From contig NZ_CP022303.1 of the NCBI RefSeq assembly GCF_004216475.1, positions 1,550,001 to 1,614,000 on the forward strand: a stretch of DNA of 64,000 nucleotides, read 5' to 3'. How positions within the stretch are numbered: the first letter of the stretch is position 1; each line of letters starts with the position of its first letter. This document shows, in pieces, positions 36,173 through 44,074 of the stretch. A model generated the notes under the pieces. It saw only the letters and a list, made by a program, of their open reading frames with translations. It made no database searches and was not told where the DNA came from. Origin of the DNA: Thalassococcus sp. S3 (GTDB lineage: Bacteria > Pseudomonadota > Alphaproteobacteria > Rhodobacterales > Rhodobacteraceae). The translations under genes and the position numbers were made by a program.

Positions 36173-37216
36173 ATGAAAATGAACCCGCTGGGCCGCACCG
36201 GCCTGATGGTGTCCGAGCTGTGCCTGGGCTCGATGACCTGGGGCACGCAGAATTCCGAAGCCGAAGGTCACGCGCAGATCGACCGGTCCCTGGAGGCCGG
36301 TATCAATTTCATCGACACCGCCGAGATGTATCCGGTCAATCCAATCAGCGCCGAGACCGTGGGCCGGACGGAGGAGATCATCGGCACCTGGCATGCCAAA
36401 AGCGGGCGGCGGGGGGCGTACATCCTGGCGACGAAGCATTCGGGCGAAGGCATGAAACATGTGCGCGACGGGACGCCGATTTCAGCCAAGACCATCCCGC
36501 AAACCGTTGAGGGATCACTGAAAAGGCTGCAGACGGATTACATTGATCTGTACCAGTTTCACTGGCCCAATCGCGGCAGCTACATGTTTCGGAAGAACTG
36601 GACCTATGACCCGTCGGATCAGAACCCGGCGGAGGTTCTGGACAACATGGCGGAGTGTCTGCAGGCGCTGCAACGCGAGGTGGACCGGGGCACGATCCGG
36701 CATTTCGGCCTGTCCAACGAAAGCGCCTGGGGCACGGCGCAGTGGTTGCGGATTGCAGAGGCCAATGACTGGCCGAGGGTGGCGTCGATCCAGAACGAGT
36801 ATTCTCTGCTCTGTCGCCATTACGATACGGATCTGGCAGAGCTCAGCGCGCATGAGGATGTGGGGCTGCTGTCCTTCTCGCCTCTGGCAACGGGTTTGCT
36901 GACGGGCAAGTATCAGGACGGGGCGGTGCCCGACGGATCACGCATGTCTCTGAACGAAGAGCTGGGCGGACGCATCACGCCACGCGTTTTCCCGGCGGTG
37001 GATGCCTATCTGCAGATCGCCGAGCGACACGGGATTGACCCGGTGCATCTGGCCTTGGCCTGGTGTCGGACGCGACCGTTCATGGCCTCGGCGATTTTTG
37101 GGGCGACGAAGATGGAGCAGCTGGATCGCGCGCTGTCATCGGTCGAGGTGACCCTGAGCGAGGAGGTCCTCGACGAGATCGATACAGCCCATCGCGCCCA
37201 TCCGATGCCTTACTGA
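36173..37216 (+). CDS. Aldo/keto reductase (Tas-like)
   Basis: A 347-aa NADPH-dependent (beta/alpha)8 reductase. The N-terminal part MTWGTQNSEAEGHAQIDRS with FIDTAEMYPV follows E. coli Tas closely. The catalytic tetrad is visible: Asp and Tyr in FIDTAEMY, Lys in ILATKHSG, His in LYQFHWPNR. The cofactor-binding end is FGATKMEQL. The ribosome site is AAAGGACC and the start is ATG 36173; the frame opens at 35921, but those codons overlap the yceI gene. Its 3' end overlaps the convergent regulator by 7 bp. The physiological substrate is unknown. Confidence 0.9.
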   Translation: MKMNPLGRTGLMVSELCLGSMTWGTQNSEAEGHAQIDRSLEAGINFIDTAEMYPVNPISAETVGRTEEIIGTWHAKSGRRGAYILATKHSGEGMKHVRDGTPISAKTIPQTVEGSLKRLQTDYIDLYQFHWPNRGSYMFRKNWTYDPSDQNPAEVLDNMAECLQALQREVDRGTIRHFGLSNESAWGTAQWLRIAEANDWPRVASIQNEYSLLCRHYDTDLAELSAHEDVGLLSFSPLATGLLTGKYQDGAVPDGSRMSLNEELGGRITPRVFPAVDAYLQIAERHGIDPVHLALAWCRTRPFMASAIFGATKMEQLDRALSSVEVTLSEEVLDEIDTAHRAHPMPY

Positions 37217-38151
37217 GCCTTGCGCAGCGCCCGCGCGGACGTGCCGAACGCCGCGCGGAAAGCTCGCGCGAAGCTGGCCTGAGAGCCAAAGCCGGTGGCC
37301 AAGGCGATGTCAAAGAGCGGGCGGTCGGTCTGGAGGACCTGACGGTGCGCCTCGGCCAGCCGCAGGGCCAGGTAATGGGCGTGCGGTGTGGTGCCCAGAC
37401 GGGCGCGGAACTGTTGTTCCAAAAGGCGCGGGCCAACGCCGAGGCGTGCGCAGAGCTGCGGGATTTTAATCGGGGTTTCAATCGCTTGCTCCATGATCTT
37501 CGCGGCACGCGCGGTGAGGGGCGAATGACGTGCATCGCCGCTGCGGCTTTGCGGGCGGGCCGGAGCGGAGGGGGTGTCGTGAATGAAGACAGCGGCCACC
37601 TTGGCGGCGAGATCGGGACTGATCCGGCGCGCGATGAGGTCGAGCATCATGTCGATGGCGGGCATCGCCCCGCCAGAGGTGAGCCGCGCATCGTCGATGC
37701 GGTAGCGGTCGGGCACGGTGTCGATATCGGGGAAGGTGGCGGCAAAGCGGTCGAGATCTTCCCAATGGGTGGTCGCGGCATGACCGTCGAGCAGCCCGGC
37801 GCGCGCCAGGATCCAGGGGCCGCCGTCGATGCCCCCCATCGCGGCCCCGTTGGCAGCGATCCGGCGCAGGCTGGCCAGCAAGGCGGGCGTAGCGTGACGG
37901 TCGAGATCGAACCCGGCAAGCACAAGGCAGAGATCACATGAAGTAAAACTGGTAATAGCCCTGCCTGGAACGACAATTCCGCTTGTTAGTGTGGCGGGTG
38001 CTCCGACAGCGGTGAGATATTGCCAATCGAAAACGGGATGCGCAGAGAGCCGGTTGGCGGCCCGCATCGGGTCCACGGCAGAGGCGAAGGTGAGCGTGTT
38101 GCAGGCGTCGAGAACCAACAGGGCAACACGGATGGTTTTTTCGGATTTCAT
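37210..38151 (-). CDS. GlxA family AraC-type regulator (CdhR-like, carnitine)
   Basis: A 313-aa regulator with an N-terminal DJ-1/PfpI-like domain (VALLVLDACNTLTFASAVDPMR, GGIDGGPWILARAGLLDGH) that has lost the catalytic Cys, and a C-terminal AraC double helix-turn-helix (IKIPQLCARLGVGPRLLEQ, DIALATGFGSQASFARAFRA). This is the architecture of CdhR, GbdR and GlxA, which sense carnitine or betaine in pseudomonads. It is divergent from the BKACE and carnitine dehydrogenase genes, which supports a carnitine regulator. ATG 38151 (MKSEKTIRV) is chosen over 38199. Its stop overlaps the aldo/keto reductase by 7 bp. Confidence 0.85.
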   Translation of the reverse strand: MKSEKTIRVALLVLDACNTLTFASAVDPMRAANRLSAHPVFDWQYLTAVGAPATLTSGIVVPGRAITSFTSCDLCLVLAGFDLDRHATPALLASLRRIAANGAAMGGIDGGPWILARAGLLDGHAATTHWEDLDRFAATFPDIDTVPDRYRIDDARLTSGGAMPAIDMMLDLIARRISPDLAAKVAAVFIHDTPSAPARPQSRSGDARHSPLTARAAKIMEQAIETPIKIPQLCARLGVGPRLLEQQFRARLGTTPHAHYLALRLAEAHRQVLQTDRPLFDIALATGFGSQASFARAFRAAFGTSARALRKAQ

Positions 38152-38177
38152 CAACTTTGGACCGTAATGCGCAAAGT

Positions 38178-38200
38178 CATGCCTGCCAAGACAGGTCATG
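38178..38200. promoter_or_regulatory. Imperfect dyad in the regulator-BKACE divergent promoter
   Basis: CATGCCTG-CCAAGA-CAGGTCATG: dyad arms match except for one inserted base. It lies in the 77-bp gap between the CdhR-like regulator and the BKACE gene. Candidate AraC-type operator, weak evidence. Confidence 0.35.
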
Positions 38201-38228
38201 TTCGGATCGCTGACAGAGGGAGAACGTC

Positions 38229-39140
38229 ATGCCGCTTGCGATGAACAGAGAGGTTTTTATCACCTGCGCGGTGACCGGTTCGGGCAGTACGCAGGACCGC
38301 AGCCCGCACGTGCCGCGCTCGCCCAAGCAGATCGCCGACAGCGCCATCGCGGCGGCCAAGGCGGGGGCGGCCGTGGTGCATTGCCATGTGCGGGACCCGG
38401 AGACGGGCGTGCCGTCACGCGACCTGAGGCTCTACCGCGAGGTGACCGACCGTATCCGAGAGGCGGAGGTCGACGTCGTGCTGAACCTGACAGCGGGCAT
38501 GGGGGGTGACATCGTCTTTGGGGGAACGGAAACGCCACTGCCGACGGTGGAGGGCACGGACATGGTGGGTGCCAGCGAAAGGGTGGCCCATGTGGCGGAG
38601 TGCCTGCCGGAGATCTGCACGCTCGATTGCGGAACGATGAACTTTGCCGAAGCGGACTACGTGATGACGAACACGCCCGGAATGCTGCAGGCGATGGCGC
38701 GGATGATGACGGATCTGGGCGTGAAGCCAGAGATCGAAGCGTTCGATACCGGGCATCTGTGGTATGCCAAGCAATTGGTCGAGGACGGCGTTCTAGACGC
38801 GCCCGCGCTGGTGCAGCTTTGCATGGGGGTGCCCTGGGGCGCGCCGGACGATCTGAATACGTTCATGGCAATGGTGAACAACGTGCCGAAGGACTGGACG
38901 TTTTCGGCCTTTTCGTTGGGGCGCAACCAGATGGCCTATGTCGCGGCGGCGGTGCTGGCGGGTGGACATGTGCGCGTGGGGTTGGAGGACAACCTGTGGC
39001 TCGAAAAGGGCGTGCTGGCAGAGAACTGGCAGCTTGTGGAGCGGGCCGCAGGGATCATCGAGCGGATGGGCGCAAGGGTGATCGGTCCGGCGGAGGTCCG
39101 GGAGAAGCTGGGTTTGGTAAAGCGCGCGCCGGTGGCGTAG
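38229..39140 (+). CDS. BKACE family enzyme, 3-dehydrocarnitine cleavage
   Basis: A 303-aa beta-keto acid cleavage enzyme (DUF849). The zinc ligands are seen in VVHCHVRDPETG (H-x-H), a further conserved block is LDCGTMNF, and the C-terminal GGHVRVGLEDNLWLEKG is a family signature. BKACE enzymes condense a beta-keto acid with acetyl-CoA. Next to carnitine dehydrogenase, the expected reaction is 3-dehydrocarnitine plus acetyl-CoA to betainyl-CoA plus acetoacetate. GAGGGAG stands about seven bases before ATG 38229. The carnitine dehydrogenase fusion follows after 270 bp on the same strand. The substrate is inferred from context. Confidence 0.88.
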   Translation: MPLAMNREVFITCAVTGSGSTQDRSPHVPRSPKQIADSAIAAAKAGAAVVHCHVRDPETGVPSRDLRLYREVTDRIREAEVDVVLNLTAGMGGDIVFGGTETPLPTVEGTDMVGASERVAHVAECLPEICTLDCGTMNFAEADYVMTNTPGMLQAMARMMTDLGVKPEIEAFDTGHLWYAKQLVEDGVLDAPALVQLCMGVPWGAPDDLNTFMAMVNNVPKDWTFSAFSLGRNQMAYVAAAVLAGGHVRVGLEDNLWLEKGVLAENWQLVERAAGIIERMGARVIGPAEVREKLGLVKRAPVA

Positions 39141-39143
39141 GAT

Positions 39144-39233
39144 TGGTGGGCTCCCGAGGAATCGAACCTCTCGCGGTCACCACCCCACCTTTTGCCGCCG
39201 CGGATTTACAGTCCACTGTGGGGGAGAGAGCCC
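39144..39233 (-). pseudogene. tRNA-Tyr(GUA)-like element without a D-arm
   Basis: Read on the minus strand: acceptor GGGCTCT (39233-39227) pairs fully with GGAGCCC (39154-39148), followed by discriminator A and encoded CCA at 39144-39146. The anticodon arm GTGGA-CTGTAAA-TCCGC is perfect with anticodon GTA (39207-39209). A long variable arm (GCGG...CCGC) suits bacterial tRNA-Tyr. The T-loop is TTCGATT with four good pairs. Between acceptor and anticodon stem there are only ten bases (39217-39226), with no GG and no D-stem, so a normal D-arm is absent. Either a decayed tRNA gene or an unusual tRNA-like RNA. It begins 4 bp after the BKACE stop, on the opposite strand. Confidence 0.65.
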
Positions 39234-39285
39234 GGGTGTCTTACAGCGCAGGTTTTGGAAAAGGGGCGTGTAGGACAAAACACAG

Positions 39286-39304
39286 CACGCCGGGATCCGG
39301 CGTG
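39286..39304. promoter_or_regulatory. 19-bp perfect palindrome upstream of the carnitine dehydrogenase
   Basis: CACGCCGG-GAT-CCGGCGTG (8+3+8), 107 bp before the fused dehydrogenase start and 53 bp past the tRNA-like element. Either an operator for a separate promoter or a hairpin in the operon mRNA or tRNA-like transcript leader. Confidence 0.45.
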
Positions 39305-39410
39305 AGGAAAACTTCAATAATAGAAGCTGATATGTCGGGCCATCTTGCTCATAAGCAGCCGCTTAGATCGGCTGGAGAACGATGTCAACGAAGAACGTGA
39401 GGAATGGGTC

Positions 39411-40871
39411 ATGAAGGCAGCGGCAATCATTGGAGGCGGTGTGATCGGCGGCGGCTGGGCGGCGCGGTTTCTGCTGAACGGCTGGAACGTGAGGGTCTTC
39501 GATCCCGATCCGGAGGCGGAGCGCAAGATCGCGGAGGTGCTGGAGAATGCACGCCGATCCCTGCCGGGATTGAGCGAGGTGGCGTTGCCGGACGAGGGGA
39601 CCTTGAGTTTTCACGATCGCGTGGCGGAGGCCGTGGACGGCGCGGCATGGGTGCAGGAGAGTGTGCCGGAGCGGCTGGAGATCAAGCACCGGGTGCTGGC
39701 GGAGATCCAACAGGCTTGTGCGTCGGAGGCGGTGGTGGGCTCATCGACCTCGGGCTTCAAGCCGAGTGAGTTGCAAGCGGGGGCCGCGCGGCCGGAACAG
39801 ATCATGGTCACGCATCCCTTCAACCCGGTCTATCTGCTGCCGCTGGTGGAGCTGGTGACGACGGAGGCGAACGGTGCGGGCCGCGTGGCAGAGGCCCGCG
39901 GGATCCTGACGGGGCTGGGGATGTATCCGCTGCATCTGAAACGCGAGATCGAAGCCCATGTGGCGGACCGGTTTCTGGAGGCGGTCTGGAGAGAGGCGCT
40001 TTGGCTGGTCAAGGACGGGGTCGCAACGACCGAGGAGATCGACGAGGCGATCCGCATGGGGTTCGGGCTGCGCTGGGCGCAGATGGGGCTTTTCGAGACC
40101 TACCGCGTGGCGGGCGGCGAGGCGGGGATGCGGCATTTCATGGCGCAGTTCGGCCCGGCGCTGAAATGGCCCTGGACGAAGCTGATGGATGTGCCGGAGT
40201 TTGACGACGCGCTGGTCGATCTGATCGCGGGGCAGTCGGATGCGCAATCGGGGCATCTGTCGATCCGGGAGCTTGAGCGGGCGCGCGACAACAATCTGGT
40301 TGCCATGATGCGCGCGCTGAAGGGGCAGGATTGGGGCGCGGGCGCGGTGCTGAATGCACAGGACCGGCGCCTTGCGGGGGAGAGGTCGCTGGATGCCGCC
40401 GGAGATCTGGCCCAGCCCATCGTGACGCTGGACCGGGCCGTGCCGCTCGACTGGACGGATTACAATGGACATATGACGGAGGCGCGGTATCTGGACGCCT
40501 TTGCCCAGGCGACGGACCGGTTCATGGAACTGATCGGCTGTGACAAGGCCTATATCGCGAAGGGCGGCAGCTATTTTACGGCAGAGACGCATATCCGGCA
40601 TCTGGATGAGGTCCATGCAGGCGCACGCATCGAGGTGCGCACGCAGATGTTGTTGGGAGAGGGCAAGAAGCTGCATCTCTTTCACGAAATGCGGGAGGGG
40701 GAGCGCGTTCTGGCAACGGGGGAGCATTTCCTGCTGCATGTGAGCCTGGAAACGCGGCGCCCCTCTGCGCCGTCCTTTGAGATCGAAGCGGCGATGGCCC
40801 GGATTGCCAAAGCGCAAGCGGGTCTGGCCTATCCCGAAGGCGCCGGACGGGCGATCCGCGCGCCCGGGTGA
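39411..40871 (+). CDS. Carnitine 3-dehydrogenase fused to betainyl-CoA thioesterase
   Basis: A 486-aa two-domain enzyme. Residues 1 to about 320 form a 3-hydroxyacyl-CoA-dehydrogenase-like carnitine dehydrogenase with the NAD site IIGGGVIGGGWAARF, the catalytic region MVTHPFNPVYLLPLVELV and IEAHVADRFLEAVWREA. Residues about 340-470 form a hotdog thioesterase with LDWTDYNGHMTEARYLDAF. Sinorhizobium and relatives carry the same fusion, and pseudomonads split it (CdhA, CdhB). With the BKACE enzyme it would turn carnitine into glycine betaine. GAGGAA is upstream of ATG 39411. The longer frame from 39345 lacks family similarity. Confidence 0.9.
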   Translation: MKAAAIIGGGVIGGGWAARFLLNGWNVRVFDPDPEAERKIAEVLENARRSLPGLSEVALPDEGTLSFHDRVAEAVDGAAWVQESVPERLEIKHRVLAEIQQACASEAVVGSSTSGFKPSELQAGAARPEQIMVTHPFNPVYLLPLVELVTTEANGAGRVAEARGILTGLGMYPLHLKREIEAHVADRFLEAVWREALWLVKDGVATTEEIDEAIRMGFGLRWAQMGLFETYRVAGGEAGMRHFMAQFGPALKWPWTKLMDVPEFDDALVDLIAGQSDAQSGHLSIRELERARDNNLVAMMRALKGQDWGAGAVLNAQDRRLAGERSLDAAGDLAQPIVTLDRAVPLDWTDYNGHMTEARYLDAFAQATDRFMELIGCDKAYIAKGGSYFTAETHIRHLDEVHAGARIEVRTQMLLGEGKKLHLFHEMREGERVLATGEHFLLHVSLETRRPSAPSFEIEAAMARIAKAQAGLAYPEGAGRAIRAPG

Positions 40872-40941
40872 AGGGCTGCTATTAAAAGGAGCGCCTGCGG
40901 CGCATTCGATGTTTTATTGGGCCCGGCTTCAGGGCTCACCA

Positions 40942-41125
40942 AAACAGAAAGACCCGTCTGTTTCAGACCCACCCCATGCCCGAGCCTTGGCCTGCCAGCC
41001 CCCACACGCGCCCGCAAGACAAATCACCGTCTCCCCGCCGGGGCGGGGCCCCTCGGAGATTTGTCTTGCGCGCGGCGCCGGGCTGTCCGGTCTCAAGCGA
41101 GGGGCGGCTCCGAAACAGAAGGGTC
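40942..41125. repeat. Nested inverted repeats between convergent genes
   Basis: Outer arms of 14 bp, GACCCGTCTGTTTC (40951-40964) and GAAACAGAAGGGTC (41112-41125), match with one mismatch. Inside are 12-bp perfect arms, GCAAGACAAATC (41014-41025) and GATTTGTCTTGC (41058-41069), and in their centre CCCCGCC-GG-GGCGGGG. A small hairpin AAACAGA...TCTGTTT is at 40942-40963. The right end lies inside the 3' end of the XRE regulator gene and encodes its last residues. Confidence 0.6.
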
Positions 41126-41983
41126 TGTCAGTGCGGTGCGGTAGGCGTGCAGGTGGTCGGGCAGGTCGCGCGCGGTGAAGCGCGCCTCGCGCACGAGCGT
41201 GTCGAAATGGGTGGTGAAGGTTTCGATCCGGTCGCGATCTCGGAAGGCGAGATAATGTCCACCGGCATAGAACACGCAGAGCAGAGGGCCGAAGATCGTC
41301 ACCGGCGCGGAATAGAGCCGCTGGGCATCGAAGAGATAGATGCGCAGGCGGGGATAGAGTTGATCGGCCAAGGTCAGGAAGCGGTCGATCTGGTCGAGGC
41401 GGGTCTGCAGGGGCAGCCCCTCGTAATAGCCGGTGCCGTGGGCGAAGCAGTCGAGCTCATAGAGTGGCATGCAGATTTCGTAATCGGATTGGGTCGAACG
41501 CATCCAGTTCAGCCGATCCTCGGACGCGTTGATCGCCTGGCGCGCGGTCCGGCCGAGATGGGGGCTGTATTCCCATTCGAGCATGGCCCGGGTCTTGAGC
41601 ATATCGGGAAGGGCGGCGGGGACATGGCGGATCTTGTAGCCTGCGGCCTCGCGATGCCATTCATAGATCCGCTCGTCGACCAGGGCGCGGGGCGCCTCGG
41701 TCAGGGTGAGGGCGTTTGACATGAGGTCGGCCGCACTTTCGGGCCGGTCGGAGAGCGACAGCAGCCAGTCCGCCGATACGCCCAGCGCCTGCGCACAGGC
41801 GCCCACCACATGCGCGTTCGGCAGCCGCGCATCGGTTCCCTTGAGCAATTGCGAGATGGTTGAGCGGTCGACACCAACGGCGCGCGCGAGGGCCGATTGG
41901 TTCAAATGCGCCTCTTGCATGGCGCGGCTTAAACGTTGCGTGAATCGTTCCGCGCGAACACGTTTGTCGATTTTATCCAGCAT
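41093..41983 (-). CDS. XRE-type helix-turn-helix regulator with ligand-binding-like C-terminal domain
   Basis: A 296-aa protein. The N-terminal Cro/C1 helix-turn-helix is at about residues 15-75 (MQEAHLNQSALARAVGVDRS, TISQLLKGTDARLPNAHVVG), followed by a large C-terminal domain of unknown type (YKIRHVPAALPDMLKTRAML, LRIYLFDAQRLYSAPVTIFG). It is transcribed divergently from the fatty acid desaturase across 107 bp, so desaturase or lipid control is a reasonable guess. The last residues (DPSVSEPPLA) are encoded by an inverted repeat, so the gene end may have been altered by a repeat. No clear ribosome site. Confidence 0.8.
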   Translation of the reverse strand: MLDKIDKRVRAERFTQRLSRAMQEAHLNQSALARAVGVDRSTISQLLKGTDARLPNAHVVGACAQALGVSADWLLSLSDRPESAADLMSNALTLTEAPRALVDERIYEWHREAAGYKIRHVPAALPDMLKTRAMLEWEYSPHLGRTARQAINASEDRLNWMRSTQSDYEICMPLYELDCFAHGTGYYEGLPLQTRLDQIDRFLTLADQLYPRLRIYLFDAQRLYSAPVTIFGPLLCVFYAGGHYLAFRDRDRIETFTTHFDTLVREARFTARDLPDHLHAYRTALTDPSVSEPPLA

Positions 41984-42090
41984 GTTGAGAAATATATCAC
42001 GTTTGCTGACTTTTGTTTACTGAATTCCGAATGGTCACATTTGCGTGTCTGTGGCTCACTCCATGCGGGGATCATGCATCTGGAGGCTTT

Positions 42091-43008
42091 ATGACGACAC
42101 GCGCAAGCGCGGCGGCGAACGATCGCGCGATGAGGATCGAATGGGTGACATTGGGATTGATCACGGCGACCTACGCCGGATGGGCAGGGGCCCTGTGGCT
42201 GTTACCGGTCTGGCTGGCGGTCCCGGCTCTGATCGGGCTGATTGCACTGCACGCATCGCTGACCCACGAAGTGCTGCACGGGCATCCGTTTCGCAGCAAA
42301 TGGGGCAACGAGGCGCTGATGCAATTGCCGCTGAACCTGGCCATCCCCTATGAGCGGTTTCGCGATCTGCACCTGGCGCATCACCGCAACGAGAACCTGA
42401 CCGATCCCTACGACGATCCGGAAACGAACTATCTGGACCCGGCGGTTTGGGCGGCGATGCCACGCTGGAAGCAACGGTTGTTTGCGCTGAACAACACCCT
42501 CATGGGGCGGATCCTGTTGGGTCCGGCCATCGGGCAGGCGGTGTTCATGGCCGATGAATGGCGTCTGATCCGTTCCGGGGACCATGCGGTGATCCGCGCC
42601 TGGGCGCTGCATCTGGCGGGGGCTGCGGTGGTTCTGGCGCTGGTCGGGGCGGCGGGGATGCCGATCTGGTCGTATCTGATCGCGGCCTATGGCGGGCTGG
42701 GTCTGTTGCGCATCCGGACCTTTCTGGAGCATCAGGCCCACGAGAAGGTGCGCGGGCGCACGGTGATCATCGAGGATCGCGGGCCTTTGGCGTTTCTCTT
42801 TCTGAACAACAACTTGCACGTGGTGCATCACATGCACCCCAAGGTGGCGTGGTACCGCCTGCCCACGCTCTACCGGGCCAACAAGGACCGGTATCTGGCG
42901 CGCAATGACGGGTATTTCTTTGCCTCCTACGCGGAGGTGTTTCGCCGCTATCTTTGGCGGGCCAAGGACCCGGTGCCGCATCCGATCTGGCGCCCCCGCG
43001 CACGCTGA
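42091..43008 (+). CDS. Membrane fatty acid desaturase family protein
   Basis: A 305-aa integral membrane di-iron enzyme. The three His boxes are HEVLHGH (about residues 52-58), HLAHHRNE (about 92-99) and HVVHHMHP (near 247), all intact, with hydrophobic spans between. Family members desaturate or hydroxylate acyl chains, sterols or carotenoids; the substrate is not evident. GGAGG lies seven bases before ATG 42091; the frame open from 42013 is not used. It is divergent from the XRE regulator, and 39 bp before an EamA transporter on the same strand. Confidence 0.9.
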   Translation: MTTRASAAANDRAMRIEWVTLGLITATYAGWAGALWLLPVWLAVPALIGLIALHASLTHEVLHGHPFRSKWGNEALMQLPLNLAIPYERFRDLHLAHHRNENLTDPYDDPETNYLDPAVWAAMPRWKQRLFALNNTLMGRILLGPAIGQAVFMADEWRLIRSGDHAVIRAWALHLAGAAVVLALVGAAGMPIWSYLIAAYGGLGLLRIRTFLEHQAHEKVRGRTVIIEDRGPLAFLFLNNNLHVVHHMHPKVAWYRLPTLYRANKDRYLARNDGYFFASYAEVFRRYLWRAKDPVPHPIWRPRAR

Positions 43009-43047
43009 GGACTGGTCAAGGCGGCGGATCGGGGGCATAGGGGCGGC

Positions 43048-43950
43048 ATGAGCCTCTGGATCCCGGTCACGCTGGCGGCGGCGGTCTTTCAGACCATCCG
43101 CTTTATGCTGCAAAAACACCTGAGCACCGCGCAGCTGAGTGCTGCGGGCGCGACATTCGCGCGGTTCGCCTATGCGGCGCCGTTAGTGCTGGTGTCCCTG
43201 GCGGTCTACCTTGGCGCGACGGGGCAGGCGCTGCCCCCGCTGCCGCCGGCTTTCTGGGCTTATGCGGCGGTGGGCGGTGTGGCACAGGTGGTGGCGACGT
43301 TCTGCGTGGTGCTTTTGTTCAAGCAGCGCAACTTTGCGGTGGGGATCACGTTCAAGAAGACCGAGGTGATCCTGGCCGTGCTGGTGGGGATTGTGGTCCT
43401 GGGCGAAGGCGTGAGCCTGGCGGGCTTCGGAGCGATCCTGCTGGGGCTGGCGGGGGTGCTTTTGCTGTCGAAGACACCGGCGGTCAGCCAAAGCTGGTGG
43501 CGCGACCTGACGAACCGGGCGACGGGCCTGGGCCTCGCCTCTGGGCTCTTTTTCGCGGTGTCGGGGGTGACCTACCGGGGGGCAACGCTGCAATTGGCGC
43601 TGGAGGATCCGGTGGCAAGGGCCGGTGTGACGCTGGCTGTCGTCGTGTGCTGGCAGGTTCTGATCATGAGCGTGTGGCTGGCCCTGAGGGAGCCCGGAGA
43701 GATCACGGCGGTCTGGCGCGCAAGGCGGGTGGCGGTATGGATGGGCGCGATGAGCATGGGCGGGTCGCTCTGCTGGTTCATCGCCTTTGCCTTGCAGACG
43801 GCGGCTTATGTGAAGGCGTTGGGGCAGGTCGAACTGATCCTGAGCCTGATGGCCTCGGTCTTTGTCTTCCGGGAGAAGATCACGCCACGGGAAGTGGCGG
43901 GAATGGGATTGCTGGGCGCGAGCATCGTGGGGCTGGTGCTGGTTCTCTAG
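43048..43950 (+). CDS. EamA/DMT superfamily transporter
   Basis: A 300-aa hydrophobic protein with about ten predicted helices in two EamA repeats. Family-like segments are FKKTEVILAVLVGIVVLGEGVSLAGFGAILLGLAGVLLL at the end of repeat 1 and QVELILSLMASVFVFREKIT, PREVAGMGLLGASIVGLVLVL at the end of repeat 2. Relatives export amino acids or other metabolites. The gene follows the desaturase on the same strand with a short gap and may be co-transcribed. The substrate is unknown. Confidence 0.88.
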   Translation: MSLWIPVTLAAAVFQTIRFMLQKHLSTAQLSAAGATFARFAYAAPLVLVSLAVYLGATGQALPPLPPAFWAYAAVGGVAQVVATFCVVLLFKQRNFAVGITFKKTEVILAVLVGIVVLGEGVSLAGFGAILLGLAGVLLLSKTPAVSQSWWRDLTNRATGLGLASGLFFAVSGVTYRGATLQLALEDPVARAGVTLAVVVCWQVLIMSVWLALREPGEITAVWRARRVAVWMGAMSMGGSLCWFIAFALQTAAYVKALGQVELILSLMASVFVFREKITPREVAGMGLLGASIVGLVLVL

Positions 43951-44074
43951 AGCGGGTTTTCGGTTCATTGAGGACAGCGCCCTCCCTGGGCGCGGTCGTG
44001 CGCTGCCGGGTGGTTCCCACCGGTCGATGGTGTTCCATCCGCGTGCCAAGACCGGGCAAGCTGTCGGATCAGGT

